A stretch of DNA of 64,000 bases from contig CP119753.1 in assembly GCA_029319145.1 (NCBI GenBank), positions 1,550,001-1,614,000 of the forward strand, in the 5' to 3' direction. Shown here in pieces: positions 1 to 8,757 of the stretch (positions are counted from its first letter, which is position 1; each line of letters begins with the position of its first letter). The notes beneath the pieces are model-generated. The model was not told the DNA's origin. It ran no database searches and saw nothing but the letters and a program-made list of their open reading frames with translations. The position numbers and the translations under genes were made by a program. This DNA is from Microbacter sp. GSS18 (GTDB lineage: Bacteria; Actinomycetota; Actinomycetes; Actinomycetales; Microbacteriaceae).

Positions 1-188
1 GGCGGATTGTGGTGCTCGCCGAGCGCGAAGACGTCCAGGCCCACCTCTTCGGCGTGCTTGGCGATGGTCAGGGTGCCGCGGATCCGCTCAGCCTCGCTGG
101 GGGTCGTGCCGTTCGTCGGGTCCTGCGTGATGTCGCTGACGGTGAAGATGCCGAACTGCATCCCCGGCCACGTGGTGCTGTCGCTCAC
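1..188 (-). CDS. LLM class flavin-dependent oxidoreductase, N-terminal part
   Basis: Only the first 62 or so codons are inside the window; the gene runs off the left edge. Reading from a GTG at 188, the protein begins VSDSTTWPGMQFGIFTVSD, followed by a TPSEAERIRGTL stretch and then HAEEVGLDVFALGEHHNPP. The EEVGLDVFALGEHH segment is the classic N-terminal signature of bacterial luciferase-like monooxygenases, which use reduced F420 or FMN. An AGGAGAG ribosome site lies 5 nt before the GTG. It is co-directional with the SDR gene upstream, 75 bp apart. The substrate cannot be inferred from this fragment. Confidence 0.82.
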   Translation of the reverse strand, partial: MSDSTTWPGMQFGIFTVSDITQDPTNGTTPSEAERIRGTLTIAKHAEEVGLDVFALGEHHNP

Positions 189-218
189 GATCGCTCTCCT
201 TCCGCCCGATCCGGGCGA

Positions 219-247
219 ATTCATGCATTTGAATATACCTCATGCAA
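219..247 (-). promoter_or_regulatory. Candidate promoter with inverted repeat upstream of the LLM oxidoreductase gene
   Basis: On the minus strand, TTGCAT (242-247) is followed after 17 nt by ATGAAT (219-224), a plausible -35/-10 pair. The same stretch is unusually AT-rich for this genome. It carries the inverted repeat TGCAT/ATGCA (224-228 and 242-246, 13 nt apart) and a nested ATTCA/TGAAT pair. This would suit a MarR- or TetR-type operator, but no regulator gene is adjacent. Confidence 0.35.
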
Positions 248-263
248 CGCCGGGCGCACGCTC

Positions 264-1115
264 CTATTCCCGGCGGGGCGAGGGGAACTGCGTTCTCAGG
301 AACCTCTCGAAGGCGCGCTCGGACAGCATGCGCCTCAGCGACAGCATGAGATGGGCCGAAGGGGCGACGCGATAGCGCGCCCGCGGTCGCCGCGCCTCCA
401 GTGCGCGCACGACGCGATCCGCGACGTCCTCGGGCGCGCACGCGAAGCGCCGTCGAGCCCCCGAATCCCACGTGCGCGACAGCTCGACGACGCGAGCGTC
501 GAAGCGCGCCCACACCGGAACGTCCTCCGCCGCACGCGCGCGATCGGCCGCAGCGATGGCGAGGCCGGTCGTGACCATGCCGGGAGCGATGAGCGAGACC
601 TCCACGCCGAGCGGACGCAGTTCGTACCGCAGCGCATCACTGAAGGCCTCGATCGCATGCTTCGTGGCCGCGTACGCTCCCATCCCGGGCCAGATGAACC
701 GGCCGTTCATCGAGCCGATGTTCACCACGCGCCCCCACCGCTGGGCGCGCATGCCCGGCAGCACGAGCTGGGTGAGGGCGAGCATCCCGAACACGTTCGT
801 CTCGAACAGCCGTCGCACGTGATCCGCGGGGAACGTCTCGAGCGCGCCCAGCTCGCTGATGCCGGCGTTGTTCACGAGCACGCCGACCGCCCCCTCGCGC
901 CCGGTCACGGCCTCGACGGCCGCATCCCGCGACGCGGCATCCGTGACGTCGAGGGCGAGGATGCGGCACCCCGCCCGCTCGAGGTCGTGCAGATCGTCGG
1001 GGTTTCGCGCCGTCGCGTACACGCGCCACCCGCGCTCGAGCAGGGCGAGTGCGGTGGCGCGGCCGATGCCTCTGGAACAGCCGGTCACGAGCACGGCACG
1101 AGAGGCGGGACGCAT
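264..1115 (-). CDS. Short-chain dehydrogenase/reductase (classical SDR)
   Basis: A 283-residue Rossmann-fold oxidoreductase. The NAD(P)-binding TGCSRGIG motif is at residues 11-18, the structural NNAG at 82-85, the catalytic Ser at about 135, and the YxxxK pair at Y148/K152. The order and spacing are those of classical SDRs, and the length is slightly above the usual 250 because of an Arg-rich C-terminal extension that contains RRMLSERAFERFLR. Such extensions occur in SDRs acting on steroid- or lipid-like substrates, but the substrate is not determined. It lies directly upstream of the LLM oxidoreductase on the same strand and could be co-transcribed with it. An AGGTG sequence precedes the ATG. 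Confidence 0.9.
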   Translation of the reverse strand: MRPASRAVLVTGCSRGIGRATALALLERGWRVYATARNPDDLHDLERAGCRILALDVTDAASRDAAVEAVTGREGAVGVLVNNAGISELGALETFPADHVRRLFETNVFGMLALTQLVLPGMRAQRWGRVVNIGSMNGRFIWPGMGAYAATKHAIEAFSDALRYELRPLGVEVSLIAPGMVTTGLAIAAADRARAAEDVPVWARFDARVVELSRTWDSGARRRFACAPEDVADRVVRALEARRPRARYRVAPSAHLMLSLRRMLSERAFERFLRTQFPSPRRE

Positions 1116-1276
1116 ACGACACCTGTACCGGGCCGACGCGCGCGGCGCAACGCCTCCGGCACAGCGGAACAGTCCGGCGTCCCGCGCGCCGACCGGGCCT
1201 GATCCGCGGGGCCGGGATTCGGCGCGGAGACTCCACAGTGCCCGTCCAGGTTCAGCGGCGATAGTCTGATCGCGCC

Positions 1277-2434
1277 ATGAAGGACGTCCGCGCGCCCGGC
1301 GATCCGGGGTCGCCTCAACTCCCCCGCCACGGCTCGGCCGGGCACGGCGGACGCACGCCGTTCTGGGACAACGCGCGCTTCGCGTGCATCGTGCTGGTGG
1401 TGCTCGGCCACGCGGTGCAGCGGCTCACCTACGACTCCGACATCGCCCAGGCCCTCTACTACCTGATCTATGCCTTCCACATGCCCGCGTTCGCGATCAT
1501 CGCGGGGTACTTCTCCAAGTCCGACCCGCCGTCGCGACGTCAGATGGCACGCGTCATCACCGACATCCTGCTCCCGTACCTCATCTTCGAGACGCTGTGG
1601 ACCATCACGAAGCTGCTGGTCGAAGGCGAGGCGAACCCGAACCTGACCACACCGGCATGGACGCTGTGGTTCCTGCTCGCGCTGGGGATCTTCCGTCTCG
1701 TCCTCCCGTACCTCGCACTCCTCCGCTGGCCGCTCGTCTGGACGATCGCGATCTCGATCGGCGCGGGCTACCTTCCGAACATCGGCTCGACATTCTCACT
1801 CAACCGGACGCTGGGGCTGCTCCCGCTGTTCGCACTGGGGTGGTGGCTGCGCGAGCACGACATCGTCGCGCGCCTGCGACTGCTGGATCGGCGGCCGTGG
1901 TGGATCCGCGCCGCGGCCGCGGCGATCATGGTCGCGGCCGCATGGGCGGCGTGGCGCTTCGTCGGGCTCTGGGGCGAGGTCGACCTCACCCACTGGCTCT
2001 TCTACGACGACGCATACGCGGAACTCGTGGGCCCGCAGTGGTGGGCAGGGGCCGTGCGCCTCGTGCTGATGGCGCTCGCCGTGGTGCTCACGGCGGCGTT
2101 CTTCACGCTGCTTCCCCGGCGACGGCAGTGGTGGACGCACTTCGGCCGGTACACGATGTACGTCTATCTGCTGCACTCGTTCGTGCTCTACCCGTTCCGG
2201 GAGTCCGGGGTGCTGCGCGGCCTCGACCCGACATGGCTGTGGCTGCCGATCGTCGTGGTCCTGTCGGTGCTCATCGCCCTCGGGCTCGCCACGCGCCCGG
2301 TTCGCACGGTGTTCCGTCCCCTCATCGAGCCTCGGCCGTCGTGGCTCTTCGCCGACCGGACACTGGCGGGCCGCGAGGGGCACCGCAGCGACCCGACGGG
2401 CTCACGACGGCCGCCGGGCGAGCAGAGCGGGTGA
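1277..2434 (+). CDS. Acyltransferase 3 family integral membrane protein
   Basis: This 385-residue polytopic membrane protein has about ten hydrophobic segments. The N-terminus reads FWDNARFACIVLVVLGHAVQ, then IYAFHMPAFAIIAGYFSKS. The membrane His and the FHMP..IIAGYF block are typical of the acyltransferase-3 superfamily and closest to the fucose 4-O-acetylase-like group. Such enzymes transfer acyl groups to extracytoplasmic sugars or cell-envelope glycans. A TAGTCT motif 9 nt before the ATG suggests a very short leader. The gene converges on efeB with only 20 bp between them. The acceptor is unknown, since no glycan cluster surrounds it. Confidence 0.8.
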   Translation: MKDVRAPGDPGSPQLPRHGSAGHGGRTPFWDNARFACIVLVVLGHAVQRLTYDSDIAQALYYLIYAFHMPAFAIIAGYFSKSDPPSRRQMARVITDILLPYLIFETLWTITKLLVEGEANPNLTTPAWTLWFLLALGIFRLVLPYLALLRWPLVWTIAISIGAGYLPNIGSTFSLNRTLGLLPLFALGWWLREHDIVARLRLLDRRPWWIRAAAAAIMVAAAWAAWRFVGLWGEVDLTHWLFYDDAYAELVGPQWWAGAVRLVLMALAVVLTAAFFTLLPRRRQWWTHFGRYTMYVYLLHSFVLYPFRESGVLRGLDPTWLWLPIVVVLSVLIALGLATRPVRTVFRPLIEPRPSWLFADRTLAGREGHRSDPTGSRRPPGEQSG

Positions 2435-2454
2435 TGGGCACCCGCCCCGCGGGG

Positions 2455-3831
2455 CTAGCGGAAGAGGTTCGCGCCGACGAATGACCCGTCGCTCGCGCCC
2501 GGGGGAACCGCGAACAGCGCCGAGCCGACGTGCGAGATGTACTCGCTCAGGATGTCCTGCGACGCCAGCGCCCGCTGCAGTGTCACGAACTGCTCGGGCG
2601 AGCGCTGGTACGACAGGAAGAACAGGCCGGCGTCGAGCGCGCCGAGCGGATCGTTGCCGTCGACGAAGTTGTACCCGCGCCGCAGGATCCTCACGCCGCC
2701 GTTGGACTCCGGATGCGCCAGGCGCACGTGCGAGGCGGCGTCGATCGCCGGTGCGCCGGAGGCATCCGTCGACGAGAAGTCGGGAGCGTCGAACTCGCCG
2801 CCGCCCGACAGAGGCGCGCCGGCGCGCTTGTCCCGGCCGATGGTGCGCTCCTGCTCGGACAGCCGCAGCCGGTCCCAGATCTCGATCGTCATCGCGATCT
2901 TCCTCGCGACGAGGTACGACCCTCCCGCCAGCCACGCCGGCGCATCCTGGCCGGCCACCCACACGTGCTCGCGCAGGGCCTCGGCGTCGTCGGCGAGGAT
3001 GTTGGCGGTGCCGTCCTTGAACCCGAACAGGTTGCGCGGCGTCTGCTGCGCGCTGGTGGTCTTCGACGTGCGGCCGAAGCCCAGCTGAGACCAGCGGATG
3101 CGGGCGCGGCCGAACGCGATGCGGCTGAGGTTGCGCACCGCGTGGACGGCGACTTGAGGATCGTCCGCGCAGGCCTGGATGCACAGGTCACCGGAGGACT
3201 TCTGCGCGTCGAGCCGGTCGCCGAAGAACCGCGGCAGCTCGTCGAGCTCGTCGGGGCGACGGTCGGCGATCCCGTACCGGTCGACGCCGTCCTTGAGGAA
3301 CAGGCCGGGGCCGAAGCCGAACGTGATCGTCAGCGCGCTCGCGGGGAGCCCCAGTGCTTCGCCGGTGTCATCGGGCGGCGCCTCGGGCGATCCGCCCACG
3401 GCGCCGGACGCGCTGACGTCGAGTCCCTGCGTCATGCGCGACGCCGCGTACGACCAGTCCTCGAGAAGCGTGACGAGGTCCTCGCGCGTGGTGCCGTCGG
3501 CCATGTCGAAGGCCGCGAAGTGCAGGTGGTCCTGCACCGGCGTGGTGATGCCGGCCTGGTGCTCGCCGAAGAACGCGTGGACGGCGGATCCGCCGACCTC
3601 CGCCGTCGTCGACGCCGCAGCCGTGGTCGCGACGGCGGCCCCGGCGGCACCGCCGACGACGAAGCCGCCGGCTCCGGCCCCGAGCAGGCCGAGCAGCCCG
3701 CGCCGGCTGAGCCCGGTCCGGGGCGTGCCGAGCGTCGCCGAGGCATCCGTGACCCGCTCCGCGGGCAGCGTCCCCTCGGGCAGGGCGCCGTCAGGCGCCG
3801 CTTCCTCGGGCGTGCCGCCGCCGGCGGTCAT
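2455..3831 (-). CDS. efeB: EfeB, Tat-exported Dyp-type heme peroxidase / deferrochelatase
   Basis: The third gene of efeUOB encodes 458 residues. The start is the ATG at 3831, which overlaps the efeO stop codon as ATGA; an open frame continues upstream only because it is antiphase to efeO. After a 40-residue leader a twin-arginine motif SRRGLLG (R43, R44) precedes a Gly/Ala-rich hydrophobic segment, so export through Tat is predicted. The Dyp-peroxidase hallmark GFKDGTAN is present, as is the C-terminal region with the proximal-His segment (VRLAHPES). In the EfeUOB system the protein oxidises Fe(II) or handles heme iron outside the membrane before transport by EfeU. Confidence 0.93.
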   Translation of the reverse strand: MTAGGGTPEEAAPDGALPEGTLPAERVTDASATLGTPRTGLSRRGLLGLLGAGAGGFVVGGAAGAAVATTAAASTTAEVGGSAVHAFFGEHQAGITTPVQDHLHFAAFDMADGTTREDLVTLLEDWSYAASRMTQGLDVSASGAVGGSPEAPPDDTGEALGLPASALTITFGFGPGLFLKDGVDRYGIADRRPDELDELPRFFGDRLDAQKSSGDLCIQACADDPQVAVHAVRNLSRIAFGRARIRWSQLGFGRTSKTTSAQQTPRNLFGFKDGTANILADDAEALREHVWVAGQDAPAWLAGGSYLVARKIAMTIEIWDRLRLSEQERTIGRDKRAGAPLSGGGEFDAPDFSSTDASGAPAIDAASHVRLAHPESNGGVRILRRGYNFVDGNDPLGALDAGLFFLSYQRSPEQFVTLQRALASQDILSEYISHVGSALFAVPPGASDGSFVGANLFR

Positions 3832-5054
3832 GACAGGACGGTGGCCGTCAGCTGCGACAGCGGCTCGGCGAGGGCGTTGATGAGGGCGGTGAGGTCGGCG
3901 CGCTCGGACTCGGTGACGGTGTCGTAGCCGACGTAGCCGTCCTCGAGCGAGCCGTACTCGGCCAGCGCCGCCTCGAGGTCGGCGTAGCCGTCCTCGATCT
4001 GCTCGGCGAGCTCGGCGCCCGACGGTGTCGCCGCGGCGACGTCGTGGACGAGGGTGAACGCCATCTGCGACCCCTCGACGTTGGCGGCGAAGTCGTAGAG
4101 GTCGGTGCGCGACCACCAGTCCTCCTCGCCGGTGATCTTGCCGTGCGCGACCTCGTCGAGCAGGGCGATGGCGCCGTTGCTGAGGCTGGCGACGCCCTGA
4201 TCCTCGAGCGTCTGCGAGAAGTCTTCGCCGTGGACGTAGTCCCACAGCGCCTGGACGTCGGCGACGAGGGCGTCGGCATAGGCCTGGCGTTCGGCGCCGG
4301 TCGACGGCTCCCAGTCCTGCCATGCGGGCGTGACGCCGTCGGAGTTGACCGCGTCCTCGCCCGGGATCCACAGGTCCTTCTCCATGCGGTGGAAGCCGGT
4401 CCACTCGAGGCCCTCGGCCGCGGCGTCGAGTTCGCGGTAGTCGATCTTCGGGTCGAGGTCGCCCAGCGCCTCGGCGACCGGCTCGATCCGCTCGTAATGG
4501 ACGCGGGCGGCGGTCCAGGCAGACCGGGCGGCCTCGTCGTCGCCCGAGGCGTAGGCGTCGGCGAGCGTCGCCACGGCGGGAACGAGGTCGTCGACCTCGT
4601 CACGCACATAGTCGGCGTACTGCGCCACGGCCTGGTCGCGCAGCTGCGCGTCGGCTCCGCCGCCCTCGACCCGCTCGCCGGTCACGGTGAACGCGGCGCG
4701 GCCGACGCCGTCGCCGGTCATGCCGGGTTTGCAGAGCGTGACATACTCACCCGGCTGCGCCACGAGCGTCAGGGTGCGCGTCGTGCCCGGCGCGATGTTC
4801 TCGGCCTCGGCCACGATCTGCACGCCGTCCTCGGCGAGGAGGTAGAACTCGGTGATCTCGTCGCCGGTGTTCTCGATCTCGAAGGCGAGCGTTCCGCTGA
4901 CGGCGGTGTCGGACGACACCGCGCACGCATCGGCGGACGACGTGACGGTCAGGGTCGCCGACGCGGGGACATCGGTGGTGGCGACGCATCCGGACAGCAC
5001 GAAGGCGCTCACGCCGACGGCCGCCAGAGCGCCGAGGGCGCGTGGTGCGGTCAT
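3828..5054 (-). CDS. efeO: EfeO, iron-binding lipoprotein of the EfeUOB system
   Basis: A 408-residue lipoprotein whose ATG at 5054 overlaps the efeU stop as ATGA. The signal peptide ends with a lipobox LSGC (Cys about residue 22). An N-terminal cupredoxin-like domain (about 30-130) carries conserved Cys residues and YVTLCKPGM. An alpha-helical M75/imelysin-like domain follows (about 140-405) with the HxxE motif in GFHRMEKDLW, known in EfeO as a metal-binding site. It probably binds iron at the outer face of the membrane and delivers it to EfeU. It sits between efeU and efeB with overlapping codons, so translation is coupled. Confidence 0.93.
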   Translation of the reverse strand: MTAPRALGALAAVGVSAFVLSGCVATTDVPASATLTVTSSADACAVSSDTAVSGTLAFEIENTGDEITEFYLLAEDGVQIVAEAENIAPGTTRTLTLVAQPGEYVTLCKPGMTGDGVGRAAFTVTGERVEGGGADAQLRDQAVAQYADYVRDEVDDLVPAVATLADAYASGDDEAARSAWTAARVHYERIEPVAEALGDLDPKIDYRELDAAAEGLEWTGFHRMEKDLWIPGEDAVNSDGVTPAWQDWEPSTGAERQAYADALVADVQALWDYVHGEDFSQTLEDQGVASLSNGAIALLDEVAHGKITGEEDWWSRTDLYDFAANVEGSQMAFTLVHDVAAATPSGAELAEQIEDGYADLEAALAEYGSLEDGYVGYDTVTESERADLTALINALAEPLSQLTATVLS

Positions 5055-6016
5055 TCTGCTCCTGGTCGCGGGCTCGTTGCGAGCGCGGGCGTGCGGCCCG
5101 GCTCGGTCGGTGCGCGATCGGTCTGGGGGGTGGGGGTCTGCGGAGAGGTGGGTCGGGTGCCGCGGATGTACAGAGTGCCGACGACGGCGACGTAGAGCAC
5201 CCAGGCGATCACCTGGAGCCACGTCATGTGCGGCATGAAGCCGATGATCGCCTGCAGGATCACGGCGATCGCGCTCCCGGGCGCGAGGACGGCGCTGACG
5301 TCGAAGGCCCATCCGAACGGGAATCCGGCCCAGCCGATCGCGACCGCACCCGTGACGGGGTCGATCGGCGCCGCTGCGGTGAAGGGCCCGGGAAGGACGG
5401 CGGCCTCCTGCAGGTCGTGGATCGCGTAGGCGAGGACCCCGGCGGCGACGACGACGAGGAAGGCTCCGGTCCACGTGAAGAACGTGCGCAGGTTCAGCCG
5501 CAGCGCGCCCTTCGCGATGAACACGCCCGCGACCACCGAGACGGCGATGCCGAGCACGGCGCCGAGGAGGGCCGTGGGCGCGTCGCCGAAGGACTGCACC
5601 ATCGACCACAGCAGCAGCGCGGACTCGACCCCCTCGCGCGCGACCGAGACGAAGCCGATCGCGACCAGGGCCCACATGCCGCCCTGCGCGAGTGCGCGGT
5701 CGACGCCGCCCTCGAGCGTGCGCTTCATGGTGCGCGCCGTGCGCTGCATCCAGAAGATCATCCACGTCACCATGCCGACCGCGACCAGCGACAGCGTGCC
5801 GCCGAGGATCTCCTGGGCCTGGAAGGTGAGCGTGTAGCTGCCGAAGGTCAGCACCGCGCCGATCGCCAGCGCGAGACCGACGGCGAGGCCCACACCGGCC
5901 CACAGCCGGGGCAGGACGTCACGGCGGCCGAGGCGCGTGAGATAGGCGACGAGGATGCCGACCACGAGCGCGGCCTCGAGGCCTTCGCGGAGTCCGATCA
6001 GGAATGTGGCGAGCAC
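5051..6016 (-). CDS. efeU: EfeU, FTR1-family iron permease
   Basis: This 321-residue multi-pass membrane protein starts with GTG at 6016; GGAGAG lies 7 nt upstream. Two REGxE iron-transport motifs are visible: REGLEAAL near residue 10 in the first helix and REGVESAL near residue 125. They are the Fe-ligand motifs of the Ftr1p/EfeU family. Seven hydrophobic helices are followed by a Pro/Thr-rich cytoplasmic tail. It is the first gene of a tightly overlapping efeU-efeO-efeB operon. An iron-regulator box lies 29-47 nt upstream, so expression should rise under iron limitation. Confidence 0.94.
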   Translation of the reverse strand: MLATFLIGLREGLEAALVVGILVAYLTRLGRRDVLPRLWAGVGLAVGLALAIGAVLTFGSYTLTFQAQEILGGTLSLVAVGMVTWMIFWMQRTARTMKRTLEGGVDRALAQGGMWALVAIGFVSVAREGVESALLLWSMVQSFGDAPTALLGAVLGIAVSVVAGVFIAKGALRLNLRTFFTWTGAFLVVVAAGVLAYAIHDLQEAAVLPGPFTAAAPIDPVTGAVAIGWAGFPFGWAFDVSAVLAPGSAIAVILQAIIGFMPHMTWLQVIAWVLYVAVVGTLYIRGTRPTSPQTPTPQTDRAPTEPGRTPALATSPRPGAE

Positions 6017-6044
6017 GGTGCTTCTCTCCAGGGATGGTTCGGGA

Positions 6045-6063
6045 TCAGGTAAGCCTCACCTTA
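6045..6063 (-). promoter_or_regulatory. IdeR/DtxR iron box of efeUOB
   Basis: On the minus strand the 19-mer TAAGGTGAGGCTTACCTGA agrees with the DtxR/IdeR consensus TWAGGTWAGSCTWACCTWA at 17 of 19 positions. It lies 29-47 nt before the efeU start. In actinobacteria, Fe(II)-loaded DtxR/IdeR binds such boxes and represses iron-uptake genes. Confidence 0.85.
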
Positions 6064-6207
6064 CCGGGATCGAGAGTACCTGCTTCGAGTCCACGCGTCG
6101 AGTCCCGGGCCTCCCACTGCATGGGAGCGCCGTCATACGGCGTCACGCCGCGGTCATACACGGCAACACGGCCCGCGAGACGGGCGCGGGCGACGTAGCC
6201 TCGGCGC

Positions 6208-7233
6208 ATGGCAGAGCCGAAGCTTCCGATCCTGGACCTGTCCGACCTCGACCGGGGGCCGGACGCCGCCGCCGCGTTCCGCGACGCGCTGCGCCGGGCC
6301 ACCCACGAGGTCGGCTTCTTCTACCTGACCGGCACCGGGGTGCCGCCGGAGCTCGAGGAGCGGCTGCACCGCGCGACGCGCGAGTTCTTCGCCCTGCCCG
6401 AGTCCGACAAGCTCGAGATCGAGAACGTCACGAGCCCGCACTTCCGCGGGTACACGCGCATCGGCGGCGAGCGCACGCAGGGCCGCGTGGACTGGCGGGA
6501 GCAGATCGACATCGGCCCCGAGCGGGCAGCCGTCACCGACCCGGATGCACCGGACTACGCGCGCCTGATCGGTCCGAACCTGTGGCCGTCGGCGCTGCCG
6601 CACCTGCGCGGGGTCACCGAGGAGTGGGTCGAGCACCTGTCGGGCGTCTCGCGCCGGCTGCTGCGCGCATGGGCGCTCGCGCTCGGTGCCGAGGAGGACT
6701 ACTTCGACCGCCACTTCGGCGAACCCCAGACGCTGCTCAAGGTCGTGCGCTACCCGGGCGTCGACGACCCGACGCCGCGCCAGGGCGTGGGCGCGCACAA
6801 GGACTCGGGCGTCCTGACGCTGCTGTGGGTCGAGCCCGGCAAGGGCGGCCTGCAGGTCGAGCGCGACGGCGCGTGGGTTGATGCTCCGGCTGTGCCGGGG
6901 GCGTTCGTGGTGAACATCGGGGAGATGCTCGAGTACGCCACCGGGGGCTACCTCACCGCCACGAACCACCGCGTCGTCTCGCCTGCGTATCCCGACGACC
7001 GCATCTCGATCCCGTTCTTCTTCAACCCGTCGCTCGACGCGCGGTTCCCGGTCATCGAGCTGCCGCCCGAGCTCGCCGCCCGCGCCCGTGGCGTGACGCG
7101 CGACCCGGAGAACCCCATCCATGACCTGCACGGCGAGAACGCGCTGAAGTCCCGACTCCGGGCCCACCCCGACGTCGCCGAGCGCTGGCACGGCGACCTG
7201 GTCGCCGCTCGCGCGGTGGCCGCGGCGGGCTGA
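6208..7233 (+). CDS. 2-oxoglutarate/Fe(II)-dependent dioxygenase, isopenicillin N synthase-like
   Basis: A 341-residue cytosolic enzyme with an N-terminal DIOX_N-type region (LPILDLSDL, EVGFFYLTGTGVP) and a C-terminal double-stranded beta-helix. The iron ligands H197 and D199 (GAHKDSG) and H254 (TNHRVVSP) are visible, with the 2OG-binding RxS at R265-S267. All catalytic residues are intact. The family includes hydroxylases and ethylene-forming enzymes, and the substrate here is unknown. TAGCCT lies exactly 6 nt before the ATG and no ribosome site is visible, so translation is probably leaderless. It is divergent from the iron operon, which may only reflect chance. Confidence 0.88.
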   Translation: MAEPKLPILDLSDLDRGPDAAAAFRDALRRATHEVGFFYLTGTGVPPELEERLHRATREFFALPESDKLEIENVTSPHFRGYTRIGGERTQGRVDWREQIDIGPERAAVTDPDAPDYARLIGPNLWPSALPHLRGVTEEWVEHLSGVSRRLLRAWALALGAEEDYFDRHFGEPQTLLKVVRYPGVDDPTPRQGVGAHKDSGVLTLLWVEPGKGGLQVERDGAWVDAPAVPGAFVVNIGEMLEYATGGYLTATNHRVVSPAYPDDRISIPFFFNPSLDARFPVIELPPELAARARGVTRDPENPIHDLHGENALKSRLRAHPDVAERWHGDLVAARAVAAAG

Positions 7234-7245
7234 CCCGGCGCGACA

Positions 7246-8166
7246 TCACCCGACCAGCATCGGCACGCCCGTCTCGCGCTGCGAGACGGTCCAGAGCGCC
7301 TCGACGGCATGCGCGCGCCCCGGGCGCAGCACCGGCAGCCGGACGGCGGGCCCGTTGTTCATGTACCGCGGGCCGTAGAACTCCCCGCCCCGGGCGTACG
7401 GGTCGGTCGCCGCGCGGAGCTGGGGCATTGCGCCGTCGGCGACGTCCATGCCGGTGTTGGCCGCCAGCCACGCGAAGAACCGGCCCGATCCTCCGACGCC
7501 GCCCTCCGCGACCGTCACGACCTGCAGCTCGCTGTGCGACAGGCCCGGGTGGGCGATGAGGCTCTGCGCCCGGACGCCTTCCCGCTCGAAGAGCTCCTGC
7601 AGTCCCAGCCCGAAGTGGTAGTTCGCGAGCTTCGACTGCCCGTAGCCCCGCCACGGCTCGTAGCGACCGTGCAGGTGCGGGTTGCCGACGTCGATCGCCC
7701 GGCCGAAGTGATGCGCCGTGCTGGTGACCGAGACCACCCGTGCCGCGGGCGCGGCGATGAGCGCCGGCATCAGCAGCGCCGTGAGCGTCCAGTGACCGAG
7801 ATGGTTGACGGCCAGCTGCATTTCGAAACCGTCGACGGAACGCCGTTCGGGGATCGCCATGACGCCCGCGTTGTTGACGAGGATGTCGATGCGATCGTGC
7901 GCCGCGAGCATCTCGTCCGCCGCGCGGACCACGGATGCCTGATCCGACAGGTCCAGCGCGACGAGTTCGAGCGACGCCGCCGGCGTGCGCGCGGTGATCT
8001 CGGTCACCGCGCGGTCGGCCTTGGCCCGATCGCGCACCGCCATGACGACATGCGCGCCGCGTGCGGCCAGCACGTCGGCCGTGACCAGTCCGAGGCCGCC
8101 GTTGGCGCCCGTGATCACCGCCGTGAGGCCGGTCAGGTCGGGTACGGAGTCCCGCGTGTAAGCCAT
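7246..8166 (-). CDS. SDR family oxidoreductase (retinol dehydrogenase/WW-domain-type)
   Basis: A 306-residue Rossmann-fold enzyme. The glycine motif TGANGGLG is at residues 19-26, NNAGVM near 97, a catalytic serine in SVTSTAHH and the YxxxK motif in GYGQSKLAN. The long stretch between the serine and tyrosine is characteristic of RDH/WWOX-like SDRs. The ATG at 8166 was chosen because GAGGGAG lies 6 nt upstream; an upstream in-frame ATG at 8229 would run through the rpsO terminator. The gene converges on the 2OG oxygenase with 12 bp between them. Substrate unknown. Confidence 0.87.
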   Translation of the reverse strand: MAYTRDSVPDLTGLTAVITGANGGLGLVTADVLAARGAHVVMAVRDRAKADRAVTEITARTPAASLELVALDLSDQASVVRAADEMLAAHDRIDILVNNAGVMAIPERRSVDGFEMQLAVNHLGHWTLTALLMPALIAAPAARVVSVTSTAHHFGRAIDVGNPHLHGRYEPWRGYGQSKLANYHFGLGLQELFEREGVRAQSLIAHPGLSHSELQVVTVAEGGVGGSGRFFAWLAANTGMDVADGAMPQLRAATDPYARGGEFYGPRYMNNGPAVRLPVLRPGRAHAVEALWTVSQRETGVPMLVG

Positions 8167-8215
8167 TCGCCGCTCCCTCGTCGCGTTGTCCCCAGCATCA
8201 CACGACGGGCACGAC

Positions 8216-8246
8216 GAAGGCCGCCCCACACCGTGGGACGGCCTTC
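8216..8246 (-). terminator. Hairpin terminator downstream of rpsO
   Basis: A 13-bp stem with one internal mismatch (GAAGGCCG...CGGCCTTC arms) lies between rpsO and the following SDR gene. It is placed to end the rpsO transcript. There is no strong U-tract, which is common in high-GC genomes. Confidence 0.7.
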
Positions 8247-8286
8247 GGAAGAATGTTCTGCGCGATTGAACGCTGGGTCGCGTGCC

Positions 8287-8556
8287 TTAGCGGCGGAGCC
8301 CCAGGCGCTCGATCAGCGAGCGGTAGCGCTCGATGTCGATGTCCTGGAGGTAGCCGAGCAGACGGCGGCGCTGACCGACGAGCAGGAACAGGCCACGACG
8401 CGAGTGGTGGTCGTGCTTGTGCTCCTTGAGGTGCTCGGTGAGGTCCTTGATGCGCTGCGTCAGCATCGCGACCTGCACCTCGGGGGATCCGGTGTCACCG
8501 GGGTGCGTCGCGTACTCTTCGATGATCGCCTTCTTGACGGCTGCATCCAGTGCCAT
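8287..8556 (-). CDS. rpsO: 30S ribosomal protein S15
   Basis: The protein is 89 residues, the normal S15 length. It shows the conserved core [17 protein letters not shown], then [17 protein letters not shown] and [14 protein letters not shown]15 binds the central domain of 16S rRNA and nucleates assembly of the 30S platform. A GAGGAAGGGG ribosome site precedes the ATG. A possible promoter on the minus strand is TTGCCG (8633-8638) and TAAAGA (8611-8616), which leaves a leader of about 50 nt that could host autoregulation, although no S15-binding structure was identified. In most actinobacteria pnp follows rpsO; here it is not adjacent. Confidence 0.97.
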   Translation of the reverse strand: MALDAAVKKAIIEEYATHPGDTGSPEVQVAMLTQRIKDLTEHLKEHKHDHHSRRGLFLLVGQRRRLLGYLQDIDIERYRSLIERLGLRR

Positions 8557-8757
8557 AGGTGATCCCCTTCCTCGTCGTTGCGCGGTGCCCGACGCCTTGT
8601 GCGTGAGCTCTCTTTATCCGCGGCCGATCTAACGGCAACCTGAAGAGTCTACCAGTCAGCGGATGCCGGGGCGAATCCCCCGGCACGGCATCCCGCGTCC
8701 GTGCGACTACCCTCGAGAGGTGCCATCCTCCTTCAGCGGCGCGCGGGCCCGGCGGTG

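Noticed and set aside
264..1202. Plus-strand 397-codon frame starting at 9
   Set aside because: Antisense to the SDR gene with intact catalytic motifs; the composition is Arg/His/Ala-rich shadow sequence.
8701..8757. GTG at 8701 as the MFS transporter start
   Set aside because: It is in frame but adds an Arg-rich leader without a signal or ribosome site, so ATG 8758 was preferred; not excluded.
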